Positions 1-6,926 are shown, numbered from the stretch's first letter. The stretch is 8,305 nucleotides of DNA from Gammaproteobacteria bacterium (GCA_030599705.1 JAUVNM010000061.1:1-8305), one strand, 5' to 3'. Program-made: numbers and translations. Notes: a model not told the origin generated them from the sequence alone.

Positions 1-85
1 ATTCGACCATCTGTCATCCAGAACGTACAAACCTTCCGGGATCAATCAATACACCTGACCGTTTTCGTGTCTGTAATACGACACT

Positions 86-100
86 GCGACAATTTGCCGC
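86..100. promoter_or_regulatory. Candidate RegA/RegR-type response-regulator box
   Basis: The 15 bases GCGACAATTTGCCGC form an imperfect dyad, GCGAC-N5-GCCGC. They fit the RegR box described for the RegSR/RegBA family (recalled as GNGRCRTTNNGNCGC) at every defined position except one, A instead of T at base 92. The site lies about 70 bases before the start of the outer-membrane protein gene, a usual operator position, and a RegB/RegA pair is encoded just downstream of that gene. The consensus is from memory and comes from alphaproteobacteria, so the match is suggestive only. I found no similar site in the other intergenic regions. No clear sigma-70 promoter was visible beside it. Confidence 0.35.
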
Positions 101-169
101 ATTGTTGTAAACGACCGGTACCCGGTATGTTGTTGGCGATTTTTCGAATACAAAAACGCAGGTCACAAC

Positions 170-1201
170 ATGCAGAAGCACGCGGTTGCCGTAGTCGCAG
201 CCACCCTTTCCCTGTCCTTCAGTGTCAACGGTAACGCGCTTGCCGCTCATGATCATCATTCAGGACATGTACATGAGGATCTCGCGCCGATCGGTGTCAT
301 GGGGGCGCACACCCACGAGTCAGGCGACTGGATGTTCTCGTACCGCTATATGCACATGGACATGCAAGGTAACCGCGAAGGCACCAGTGGCATCAGTGAT
401 TCCGATGTCTTGAAGAAATACGCAGTCACCCCGACTGAAATGAGCATGGACATGCACATGTTCGGGGTCATGTATGCCCCCACCGATCGGCTGACCCTGA
501 TGGCCATGCTGCCCTACCTCGACAAGAGCATGGACCACCGTACCCGCATGGGGGTCAAGTTCACTACCGGATCGAATGGTATTGGTGATACCAGACTCAG
601 TGGCATCTACCAGGCAAAGCGCTGGGACCGGAACGAATTGTTGATTAATTTGAGTATCAGCCTGCCCACCGGTTCCACCGATGAAGAAGATACCACCCCG
701 CTGGGCAAGGTACGCCTGCCCTACCCGATGCAACTGGGTTCCGGTACCTATGACCTGATGCCGGGCATCACCTTCGTCGGTCAGAGCAATGACTGGTCCT
801 GGGGCGGACAGACTATGGCGACCCTGCGCATGAATCGCAACAACGGCTACCGCCACGGTCATCGCATCGAGGCCACCGGCTGGGGGGCGAAGCAGATCTC
901 CAGCTGGTGGAGTATTACCGCACGCCTTAAAGGCTCGGCATGGGGTGATATCCACGGTGACGACAGCCAGATCGCACAGACCAGCCCGATGGGTGTCCCG
1001 CTCGTTCCGACGGCCGATCCCGACACGCGTGGCGGCGAGAGCATCGATGGCCTGCTGGGTGTGAATTTCTACCCCCGCACTGGCATCTTCAACGGTCAAC
1101 GATTTGCCGTTGAACTGAGCAAGCCGGTCTACCAGGACCTCGACGGCCCGGCACTGGAAACCGAGTGGGCAGTCACTGCCGGCTGGCAGCTTGTCTTCTA
1201 G
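170..1201 (+). CDS. Secreted His/Met-rich outer-membrane beta-barrel protein (putative transporter)
   Basis: A 343-residue exported protein. Residues 1-25 are a signal peptide ending in ALA, with cleavage probably before AHDHH. The mature N-terminus is rich in histidine (7 His in residues 27-50), followed by methionine-rich stretches such as MHMDM (61-65) and MSMDMHM (91-97). The rest consists of alternating amphipathic strands with many Gly, Trp and Tyr, and the last residues are QLVF; a terminal Phe is the usual beta-barrel assembly signal. It resembles outer-membrane proteins often annotated as 'transporter' in the Phenol_MetA_deg-like group, which I recall near metal-resistance genes. The His/Met content hints at copper or another soft metal, but no substrate can be read from the sequence. 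The ATG at 170 is preceded by AGGT with a 6-base gap. The gene precedes regBA, separated from it by a palindromic repeat. Confidence 0.75.
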   Translation: MQKHAVAVVAATLSLSFSVNGNALAAHDHHSGHVHEDLAPIGVMGAHTHESGDWMFSYRYMHMDMQGNREGTSGISDSDVLKKYAVTPTEMSMDMHMFGVMYAPTDRLTLMAMLPYLDKSMDHRTRMGVKFTTGSNGIGDTRLSGIYQAKRWDRNELLINLSISLPTGSTDEEDTTPLGKVRLPYPMQLGSGTYDLMPGITFVGQSNDWSWGGQTMATLRMNRNNGYRHGHRIEATGWGAKQISSWWSITARLKGSAWGDIHGDDSQIAQTSPMGVPLVPTADPDTRGGESIDGLLGVNFYPRTGIFNGQRFAVELSKPVYQDLDGPALETEWAVTAGWQLVF

Positions 1202-1218
1202 GGAAGACCCGGTTAATT

Positions 1219-1336
1219 CGTCATTCCGTCATCGGCGAAGTATTCGTCATCCCGGCGAAGGCCGGGATCCAGTAAGAACTTGAATCGAAAACCTGGATTC
1301 CGGCCTTCGCCGGAATGACGGTATGACGGAATGACG
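1219..1336. repeat. Nested palindromic repeat of REP/MITE type
   Basis: About 118 bases of nested inverted repeats fill most of the gap after the outer-membrane gene. The outermost arms are CGTCATTCCGTCAT (1219-1232) and its exact reverse complement (1323-1336). Inside are two 28-base arms, 1245-1272 and 1293-1320, complementary at 26 of 28 positions and separated by 20 bases. Each 28-base arm also contains its own 8-bp hairpin with a GAAG or CTTC loop (ATCCCGGC on the left; the right-arm counterpart differs by one base pair). The motif 'GTCATTCCGGCGAAGGCCGGAAT' type is a familiar dispersed palindrome in proteobacterial genomes. It may also end transcription of the upstream gene or protect its 3' end, though it has no T-tract. 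No transposase is encoded. Confidence 0.85.
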
Positions 1337-1369
1337 CTCGCATGCTTGCCGGTTCAATCTGTAACTAGC

Positions 1370-1391
1370 ATCATGGTCACATCATGGTGAC
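1370..1391 (+). repeat. 11-bp tandem duplication over the regB start, with a 5-codon upstream ORF
   Basis: ATCATGGTCAC (1370-1380) is followed directly by ATCATGGTGAC (1381-1391), identical at 10 of 11 positions. Each copy carries an ATG. The first ATG (1373) opens a five-codon frame, MVTSW, whose TGA (1388-1390) overlaps the regB start at 1384. No Shine-Dalgarno sequence is seen before either ATG. The small frame could affect regB translation by coupling or competition, but it may be only a by-product of the duplication. Confidence 0.5.
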
Positions 1392-2664
1392 ACCGGATAC
1401 CAACCGCAAGGACACCGCGCGCCGCAATGCCTCCCGGCTGATCCTGCTGCGCAACGTCGAAATCATCGGTATTACAGCAGGAATCGCCATTGCCAGCGCT
1501 TACTTCCGGCTGGCGCTGCCCCTGCAACCCCTGTTCATACTCCTCGCACTGATTGTCCTGTTGAATATTGCCGCCTGGCTGCGGCTGAAAAACGCTACCC
1601 GTGTCGGTGATCTCGAGATATTCATCCAGATGCTGCTGGATGTCGCCGGACTGACCGGTATCTTCTATTTCACCGGCGGGGCCTCCAATCCCTTTGTGTG
1701 GTTCTACCTGCTGCCACTAATGATTGCCGCGACCATCCTCCCGCGCAGCTACACCTGGAGCATGGCCGTGGTCACCGTCATTTGTTATTCCAGTCTGTTC
1801 CTGATCGACGCGCCGCTCGATTCCGGGCATGCCCATCATGACCAGGCCAGCGGTTTCCAGATGCATGTGTTCGGCATGTGGATGGGATTCGTCATGAGTG
1901 CCGGGTTCGTGGCCGTCATCATCGTCGGCATGGCGCATACCCTGCGGCAGCGTGATCGCAGGCTTGCCGAGGCGCGCGAGCAGGCCCTGCAGAACGAACG
2001 CCTGGTGGCCCTCGGTACGCTGGCGGCAGGTGCGGCCCACGAGCTGGGCACCCCGCTGGGCACCATGGCGATCCTGACGGCCGAGCTGGAAAACGAGTAT
2101 GCTGACCCGGCGCATCGTGACCTGCACAAGAAACTGGGAATCCTGCACAGCCAGATTGACCGCTGCAAGGAAGCACTGTCAGTTATCTCGGCCGATGCCG
2201 GGGCCGACCGTGCCGAATCAGGTCACCGGTTGCCGGTTAAGGTTTTCCTGGACGAGGTAGTACATGAATGGCAGACCCAACGTCCGGGTGCAACCCTGGA
2301 AACCCGGATTGGCAACACGGAAGATGGCGCCGAAATTATCGCGGAACGTACCCTCGGCCAGGCGTTGATTAACATCCTCAACAACGCCGCCGATGCCTCG
2401 CCCGATGACGTGCGGCTTGGGGCCAGCTGGACGGCAACAGAATTAATTCTGGAGATCGCAGACCGGGGCACGGGTATTGCTCTGGATATTCATCATCAGC
2501 TGGGGAGGTCGCCGGTATCCACAAAAGAAGGCGGCCTCGGGGTCGGACTGTATCTTGCGCATGCCACCCTGCAACGCCTGGGAGGCGCGGTGACCATCAG
2601 CAATCGCGACCATGGCGGCACCCTCACCCGCATCACCCTGCCACTGCTAACATCAGCTACCTGA
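1384..2664 (+). CDS. regB: RegB/PrrB-family redox sensor histidine kinase
   Basis: A 426-residue membrane sensor kinase that would phosphorylate the response regulator encoded next. About six hydrophobic segments lie between residues 20 and 185. After the third is GGASNPF (98-104), matching the GGxxNPF quinone-binding motif of RegB. A short His-rich stretch, HAHHD (149-153), sits between the last two segments. The dimerisation/phosphorylation box has H219 in AAHELGTPLGT, the spelling typical of RegB rather than other kinases. C261, in SQIDRCKEAL, lies 42 residues later and corresponds to the redox-active cysteine of RegB (Cys265 in Rhodobacter capsulatus, 40 residues after its His). The ATPase domain shows the N box (LINILNNAADASP, 328-340), G1 (DRGTGI, 360-365) and G2 (GGLGVGLYLA, 383-392). 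The ATG at 1384 has no clear ribosome site. Family assignment is firm; the signal sensed here is inferred. Confidence 0.93.
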   Translation: MVTPDTNRKDTARRNASRLILLRNVEIIGITAGIAIASAYFRLALPLQPLFILLALIVLLNIAAWLRLKNATRVGDLEIFIQMLLDVAGLTGIFYFTGGASNPFVWFYLLPLMIAATILPRSYTWSMAVVTVICYSSLFLIDAPLDSGHAHHDQASGFQMHVFGMWMGFVMSAGFVAVIIVGMAHTLRQRDRRLAEAREQALQNERLVALGTLAAGAAHELGTPLGTMAILTAELENEYADPAHRDLHKKLGILHSQIDRCKEALSVISADAGADRAESGHRLPVKVFLDEVVHEWQTQRPGATLETRIGNTEDGAEIIAERTLGQALINILNNAADASPDDVRLGASWTATELILEIADRGTGIALDIHHQLGRSPVSTKEGGLGVGLYLAHATLQRLGGAVTISNRDHGGTLTRITLPLLTSAT

Positions 2665-2668
2665 ACCC

Positions 2669-3223
2669 ATGAATACCGAAACAAACGAGAATTCAAAACC
2701 CGTCCTGCTGCTCGTTGATGATGACGAAATCTATTGCAGTGTTCTCGGTGATGCGCTGGAAAAACGGCAGTATGAAGTTCATATTGCGAATGACCTGGCA
2801 ACCGCACTGGCACTTGCCCGGAAACACGAACCGGAATGTGCCGTGGTCGACCTGCGCATCGGTACGGAGTCCGGGCTGGAACTGGTCAAGCAACTGGCCG
2901 GGCTGGATGAAAACACCCGCATCGTCATGCTGACCGGTTATGCCAGTGTCGCCACGGCGGTCGAGGCCATCAAGCTCGGCGCCGTACACTATCTCACCAA
3001 GCCGGCCAATGCCGATGAAGTCGTTGCCGCCCTGCAGCGCACCGGGGGCGATGCCTCGGTCTCACCCGCTGAACAGCCGTTGTCCGTCAAACGACTGGAG
3101 TGGGAGCACCTGCAGAAGGTACTGGCGGAACACAACGGCAACATCTCGGCCGCCGCCCGCGCCCTGAAAATGCACCGCCGCTCCCTGCAGCGCAAACTCG
3201 CCAAGCGGCCGGTGAAGGAATAA
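2669..3223 (+). CDS. regA: RegA/PrrA/ActR-family response regulator
   Basis: A 184-residue two-component regulator, the usual RegA length. Residues 10-125 form the receiver domain: acidic pocket D17-D19, phosphoacceptor D61 (VVDLRIG), T89 and K111 (LTKPAN). A short linker leads to a Fis-type helix-turn-helix at about 145-180, containing NISAAARALKMHRRSLQRKL. The MHRRSLQRKLAKR end is the hallmark of the RegA/PrrA/ActR/RegR group, which bind GC-rich dyads and regulate respiration, carbon fixation, nitrogen and hydrogen metabolism according to redox state. The gene starts 4 bases after the regB stop and has no visible ribosome site, so translation is probably coupled to regB. Its targets here are not shown by the sequence; the site at 86-100 is one candidate. 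Confidence 0.93.
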   Translation: MNTETNENSKPVLLLVDDDEIYCSVLGDALEKRQYEVHIANDLATALALARKHEPECAVVDLRIGTESGLELVKQLAGLDENTRIVMLTGYASVATAVEAIKLGAVHYLTKPANADEVVAALQRTGGDASVSPAEQPLSVKRLEWEHLQKVLAEHNGNISAAARALKMHRRSLQRKLAKRPVKE

Positions 3224-3429
3224 TTCCCCTGTCGATTTGTTGCATATTAGAAACATATCCACCCCACCCGAATTCAAGTATCACAACTGGTTAGACGCTA
3301 ACCGATTACAGCTGTTGTTTTTTATCATCTGCTACAGTAGTGTTCGTGGCGCAAGGAGCGAGCGGCAGGGGGGCCTGCCATTTCCTTACTGGTCACACGG
3401 ATACCGTTCATATTAACTGGGGGGTTACG
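3224..3429 (+). promoter_or_regulatory. fadL leader with two short hairpins
   Basis: This 206-base gap between regA and the fadL start holds no convincing gene. Two perfect 6-bp hairpins are visible: GGTTAG-ACG-CTAACC (3289-3303) and GGCAGG-GGGG-CCTGCC (3364-3379). The first is followed, 12 bases later, by a T-rich stretch (3316-3323 region), so it might weakly end the regBA transcript, but the spacing is wrong for a standard intrinsic terminator. The second, with a G-only loop, would lie in the 5' untranslated region if the promoter is upstream. No promoter with good -35 and -10 boxes was found. An in-frame GTG at 3340 would extend fadL by 30 residues, but gives no sensible signal peptide. 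Confidence 0.3.
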
Positions 3430-4812
3430 ATGGGCTTATTCCACCATTATAGATACTGGTTCCTGGCAGTCGGCCTGGCCATCATCACACCCGTAGTTCC
3501 GGGGCTTGCCCTGGCAGCCGGTTTCGCACTCATCGAGCAAAGCGTCAGCAGCATGGGAACGGCCTATGCCAACGGCTCGTCCGGCATAGACGATGCCAGC
3601 ACGATGTTCTTCAATCCGGCCGGCATGACGCGCCTGGAGGGCAGAAACGCATCCGGCGGGATACACGTGATCCATTCCAGCACCGATTTCGACGGCAAGG
3701 GCTTTTACAATCCGTCCAACCCGGCCATTGCCTTGGTCGGCCTGGGTGGCGTCTCTACCGGCAACAACGGCAAGGATGACATCGGCCTGAATGCGGCCGT
3801 CCCGCATGGCGGCTACTCTCACCAGCTGAATGACCAGATGTGGGTCGGCCTGAGCATTAACGCCCCCTTTGGACTGAAGACAAAATACGATAACGACTGG
3901 GTGGGTCGTTATCACGCCATCAAATCCGACCTGAAGACGGCCAATATCAACCCGTCCTTTGCCTATGCAATCAATGACACGGTCTCCATCGGCGTGGGCG
4001 TCAGCGCCATGTACGCAGACGGGGAGCTGACCAATGCCGTTGACGGCGGCCTGCTCGGTTCCCTGCTATCCATCGGCATGGGTGGCCCGCCGATCCCTGG
4101 CTGGGTCCCGGGATCAGACACCCTTGACAGTTTTGCCAAGCTGACCGGGGATGACTGGGGTTACGGGTGGAATACTGGCTTGGTGCTGGAACCGACACCG
4201 GATACGCGCGTTGGGCTACATTACCGTTCCAATGTCAAGGTGAAACTCGATGGTAAAGTCCGGATCACCGGGCCGGTGATCGACTTTACGACCGACGCCA
4301 CACTGGATGTCACGCTGCCGGCCAGTGCCTCGCTCAGCGCATTGCATGCCTTCGGTCCCAAGTGGACTGTCATGGCGGACATGACCTGGATGGAGTGGGA
4401 TGAACTCGATGAACTGCGGGTAAAACTCGACACGGGCGGCAGGAGCGTCACCCCGATGAATTGGGACAATACCGTTCGCGTCGCTGTCGGAGCCAGCTAC
4501 CGGCATAACGCTACCTGGATGTTCCGTAGCGGGGTTGCCTATGACGAGACACCGGTACCCAAGGACAGCCTGCGTACACCGCGGGTACCGGATGCCGACC
4601 GCATCTGGCTGACCCTGGGCGCCAACTACAGCTTTTCCAAAGCACTGACCTTTGATGTCGGTTACGCACACCTGTTCGTCGATGACCCGGAACTTCTCAC
4701 GGATAATGCACATGACCCGACGACCGGGCAAACGTCAGGTTTCCACAAGGTGAAGGGTGACTATGACGCGGCAGTCGATATTCTCAGTGCACAGGTAAAC
4801 TGGAAGTTCTGA
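3430..4812 (+). CDS. fadL: FadL/OmpP1/TodX-family outer-membrane channel for hydrophobic compounds
   Basis: From the ATG at 3430 the protein has 460 residues. Residues 1-29 are a signal peptide ending in ALA; the mature protein begins AGFALIEQSVSSMGTAYA. That start, with the NPAG motif at 62-65 (FFNPAGM), is the FadL N-terminal hatch signature. Alternating beta-strands follow, and the protein ends NWKF with the terminal Phe of outer-membrane barrels. FadL proteins let long-chain fatty acids or aromatic and other hydrophobic molecules diffuse laterally across the outer membrane. The substrate here is unknown: fatty acids, hydrocarbons, or possibly hydrophobic sulfur in a sulfur oxidiser. The start at 3430 was preferred over GTG 3340 because it places the signal peptide at the N-terminus; the preceding GGGGGG run is a weak ribosome site. 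A strong terminator follows. Confidence 0.9.
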   Translation: MGLFHHYRYWFLAVGLAIITPVVPGLALAAGFALIEQSVSSMGTAYANGSSGIDDASTMFFNPAGMTRLEGRNASGGIHVIHSSTDFDGKGFYNPSNPAIALVGLGGVSTGNNGKDDIGLNAAVPHGGYSHQLNDQMWVGLSINAPFGLKTKYDNDWVGRYHAIKSDLKTANINPSFAYAINDTVSIGVGVSAMYADGELTNAVDGGLLGSLLSIGMGGPPIPGWVPGSDTLDSFAKLTGDDWGYGWNTGLVLEPTPDTRVGLHYRSNVKVKLDGKVRITGPVIDFTTDATLDVTLPASASLSALHAFGPKWTVMADMTWMEWDELDELRVKLDTGGRSVTPMNWDNTVRVAVGASYRHNATWMFRSGVAYDETPVPKDSLRTPRVPDADRIWLTLGANYSFSKALTFDVGYAHLFVDDPELLTDNAHDPTTGQTSGFHKVKGDYDAAVDILSAQVNWKF

Positions 4813-4837
4813 GAAACAACTGAAATTCTGCAGGTAT

Positions 4838-4869
4838 AAAAAAACCCCGGCAGCAAGCCGGGGTTTTTT
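4838..4869. terminator. Bidirectional rho-independent terminator
   Basis: A perfect CCCCGGC/GCCGGGG stem (4845-4851 with 4857-4863) and AGCAA loop is flanked by seven A bases on the left and six T bases on the right. It can therefore end transcription on both strands. It lies between the convergent fadL (plus) and tusA-like (minus) genes, 25 bases after the fadL stop and 28 bases from the tusA stop, and serves both. Confidence 0.95.
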
Positions 4870-4897
4870 GTGGTGTTTCCGCCAGGGGATTAACTAC

Positions 4898-5128
4898 TCA
4901 TCCCTTCTTCATCATGAACATGAACTTGCCACCTTCTTCGGTGGATTCCATCAACTCATTGCCGGTCTGCTTGGCAAACGCCTCGAAATCCTTGACGGAA
5001 CCCGGGTCGGTTGCAATGATGCGCAGGACCTGGCCGCTTTCCATACCATTAAGAGCCTTTTTGGCACGCAGGATCGGCAGCGGGCAATTCAGGCCGGTGG
5101 CATCAAGTTCTTCATCAAAATCCGCCAT
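4898..5128 (-). CDS. tusA: TusA/SirA-family sulfur-carrier protein
   Basis: A 76-residue cytoplasmic protein of the usual TusA size. The N-terminal DATGLNCPLPILRAKKAL carries the CPxP motif with C15, the cysteine that holds a persulfide in this family. TDPGS (40-44) and the hydrophobic C-terminal strand are also typical. C15 is the only cysteine. TusA proteins pass sulfur to partners in tRNA thiolation, molybdenum-cofactor maturation or, in sulfur oxidisers, the Dsr/Hdr route. Neighbouring DsrE or rhodanese genes, usual in the oxidation-linked form, are absent here. The divergent M48 protease gene next door instead recalls the Pseudomonas PA1005/PA1006 pair, where the TusA-like PA1006 acts in molybdenum homeostasis. 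The start has a good GGAG ribosome site about 8 bases upstream. Which TusA subfamily it belongs to is open. Confidence 0.92.
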   Translation of the reverse strand: MADFDEELDATGLNCPLPILRAKKALNGMESGQVLRIIATDPGSVKDFEAFAKQTGNELMESTEEGGKFMFMMKKG

Positions 5129-5326
5129 TTCTTCATCTCCTGTCTGTATAGTTAACTACTTGGTTCAGACCCGACACAATGGATCATGATCGTGTTATTT
5201 TTGAATGAGCCGGAAAATTTATGCCAACTGGCAGCAGAACGCAAGCATTAAGCAATTGACAGTAATCCGGCATGCCGCCACCGGTTGCCGGTCTCGCCGC
5301 AAGCCCATGTACTGAAAGAATAATTC
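5129..5326. promoter_or_regulatory. Divergent intergenic region between tusA-like and bepA-like genes
   Basis: These 198 bases should hold the promoters for both divergent genes. A perfect 10-bp palindrome, GATCATGATC (5182-5191), lies about 55 bases upstream of the tusA-like start. A perfect TTGACA hexamer occurs at 5256-5261 on the plus strand, but no -10 box follows at the right distance. A short ACCGG-TTG-CCGGT dyad (near 5280-5292) lies closer to the protease start. I cannot assign a promoter with confidence. Confidence 0.25.
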
Positions 5327-6790
5327 ATGACGAGCACTTTCAAGAAACCATTCCATGCACTCCTGCTCGGCAGCTTGCTGGCCATAACGGTTTGGGTACC
5401 CGTCCCAGCCGAGAGCCTGTACTCGGACCTCCCGGATATCGGTGATTCCGCCGGCGCGGTCATCTCACCGGAACAGGAAAAACAGCTCGGGGGCTACATG
5501 ATGCGCCAGCTGCGCCAGAGCGGCATCGTGCTGAATAACCTGGTGATCACCGCTTACCTGAATTCACTGGGACAGCGCCTGGCAGCCAACAGTGAGGAAC
5601 CGACCTGGCAATTTACCTTTTTCGTGGTCAACGAACCCTCCATCAACGCCTTTGCCGGTCCCGGTGGCTACATTGGCGTGCACACCGGCCTGTTCATTGC
5701 CTCGGAAAACGAAAGTGAACTCGCGGGCGTGCTGGCCCATGAAATCGCCCACGTAACCCAGCGCCACCTGGCGCGTGCCTTTGAAGCCGCCGATAGCCTG
5801 AGTGTACCGCACATGGCGGCCATGCTCGCCTCGATCCTGGTCGCAACCCAGAATCCGGAAGCCGGCATGGCCGGCATGGCCGCGGTTTCGGGCGCTGCCA
5901 TGCAATACCAGATCAACTTTACCCGGGCAAATGAATATGAAGCCGATCGCGTGGGGATACAAACTCTCGCGAATTCCAATCTCGACCCGTTTGGTATGCC
6001 ACGGTTCTTCGAACGCCTGCAGAAAAATTCCCGGCTGTATGGCAGCCGCCCGCCGGAATTCCTCAGCACTCACCCGGTCACCACCAACCGCATCGCCGAG
6101 GCAACCTCCCGGGCCGAGAACTACCCGGCCGGTGAAATCGACACCCTGGATTTTCAGCTGGTGCGCGCAAAAATCAAGGTATTCGACTACAGCGATCCAC
6201 AGCAGGTCATGGAAGATTATCAGCGTTACCGGGACAAAACCGAAAACGCAAAGGTCTACAAAAAGTATGAGTATGCCCTGTTGCTCGCGGAGACCGGCAA
6301 GCCCGGTGAGTCTCTGGAAATCCTCAACCGCTTGCACCGCGCCGATCCGGATCGGATCATGTACCGCCTCGATATTGCCAGACTCTATGCGAACAGCGGC
6401 AAGTATGAAAAGGCGCTCGCGTTGTACAAGGACGCGCTATCCCTGTACCCGGGAAACCTGACCATCCTGCTGCCCTACACACAGACCCTGCTGGTCGCCG
6501 GCAAGGCGCAGGAAGCTTATGAAATACTTTCAGATATTATTAAGAAGCAATATAACAACCCACGAATATATAAACTGCTCGCAGAAGCCGCCGAGAGAAC
6601 CGGGCACAAGGTCGAATCCCACGGCGCCATGTCACGCTACTACAACCTCAACGGTAATACCCGGCAGGCCATCCAGCAGTTGCAGCTGGCAAGACGCGAA
6701 GCGGGGGTGACTGACTATGAAAATGCCCGCATCCGGGCCAAACTGAAAGAACTGAAGGAGCTGCTTGAGGAAGAAGACAGGATGAAATAA
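5327..6790 (+). CDS. bepA: Periplasmic BepA-like M48 metalloprotease with TPR domain
   Basis: A 487-residue exported zinc protease of BepA (YfgC) length and layout. Residues 1-29 form a signal peptide (hydrophobic core about 11-25, PAES near the cut). The M48 domain has HEIAHVTQRH with H138, E139 and H142, and the third zinc ligand region NEYEADRVG (E203). STHP at 247-250 supplies H249, matching the regulatory His of BepA that can occupy the active site. From about residue 310 the protein turns into TPR repeats (for example AETGKPGESLEIL, ANSGKYEKALALYKDAL, VAGKAQEAYEIL), ending in a charged helix. BepA chaperones or degrades outer-membrane proteins such as LptD stuck at the BAM complex, so this protein would act in outer-membrane quality control. 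The ATG at 5327 has only a weak ribosome site. It is probably a separate transcription unit from the sox genes. Confidence 0.93.
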   Translation: MTSTFKKPFHALLLGSLLAITVWVPVPAESLYSDLPDIGDSAGAVISPEQEKQLGGYMMRQLRQSGIVLNNLVITAYLNSLGQRLAANSEEPTWQFTFFVVNEPSINAFAGPGGYIGVHTGLFIASENESELAGVLAHEIAHVTQRHLARAFEAADSLSVPHMAAMLASILVATQNPEAGMAGMAAVSGAAMQYQINFTRANEYEADRVGIQTLANSNLDPFGMPRFFERLQKNSRLYGSRPPEFLSTHPVTTNRIAEATSRAENYPAGEIDTLDFQLVRAKIKVFDYSDPQQVMEDYQRYRDKTENAKVYKKYEYALLLAETGKPGESLEILNRLHRADPDRIMYRLDIARLYANSGKYEKALALYKDALSLYPGNLTILLPYTQTLLVAGKAQEAYEILSDIIKKQYNNPRIYKLLAEAAERTGHKVESHGAMSRYYNLNGNTRQAIQQLQLARREAGVTDYENARIRAKLKELKELLEEEDRMK

Positions 6791-6926
6791 AAAAAACACG
6801 ATAAATCTGTTAAATAGGCGGATTATTTTGTTGCATAATGCAGATTGTGGTGCTACGTTTCTGACATAAATAAAGAAAAATCGTCTGTCGTACCCAACCC
6901 TGCAATTACTATATGGAGTTGATCCG
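6791..6926 (+). promoter_or_regulatory. AT-rich upstream region of the sox genes with a candidate promoter/operator
   Basis: This 136-base gap is much richer in A and T than its neighbours and precedes the first sox-associated gene. CATAAT (6834-6839) matches five of six bases of a -10 box, but the best -35 is only TTAAAT (6810-6815, 18-base spacing). The -10 overlaps a dyad, TGCAT-A-ATGCA (6832-6842), and wider arms AATCTG (6804-6809) and CAGATT (6841-6846) frame it. Such an arrangement could be an operator over the promoter, as for SoxR-type repression, but no regulator gene is in the window. No clean terminator of the protease gene was found here. Confidence 0.3.

Noticed and set aside
114..126. 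ACCGG-TAC-CCGGT dyad in the first leader
   Set aside because: Arms of only 5 bp; expected by chance and not tied to a known site.
14..259. Minus-strand open frame of 81 codons over the left leader
   Set aside because: No recognisable motifs, and it overlaps the start of the outer-membrane gene; a chance frame.
320..1099. Long minus-strand open frame (259 codons) opposite the outer-membrane gene
   Set aside because: Composition is that of an antisense shadow (His, Gly and Val rich without domain motifs), while the plus strand encodes a clear exported barrel protein.
3340..3429. Upstream GTG start that would lengthen FadL by 30 residues
   Set aside because: The extension would put about 40 residues before the hydrophobic signal core, and the ATG at 3430 gives a normal signal peptide.
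5256..5261. Perfect TTGACA hexamer upstream of the protease gene
   Set aside because: No -10-like sequence follows 16-18 bases later; the expected place is GC-rich (CACCGG).
5564..6337. Minus-strand open frame of 257 codons opposite the protease gene
   Set aside because: The plus strand has HExxH and TPR repeats in frame; the antisense product shows no family features.
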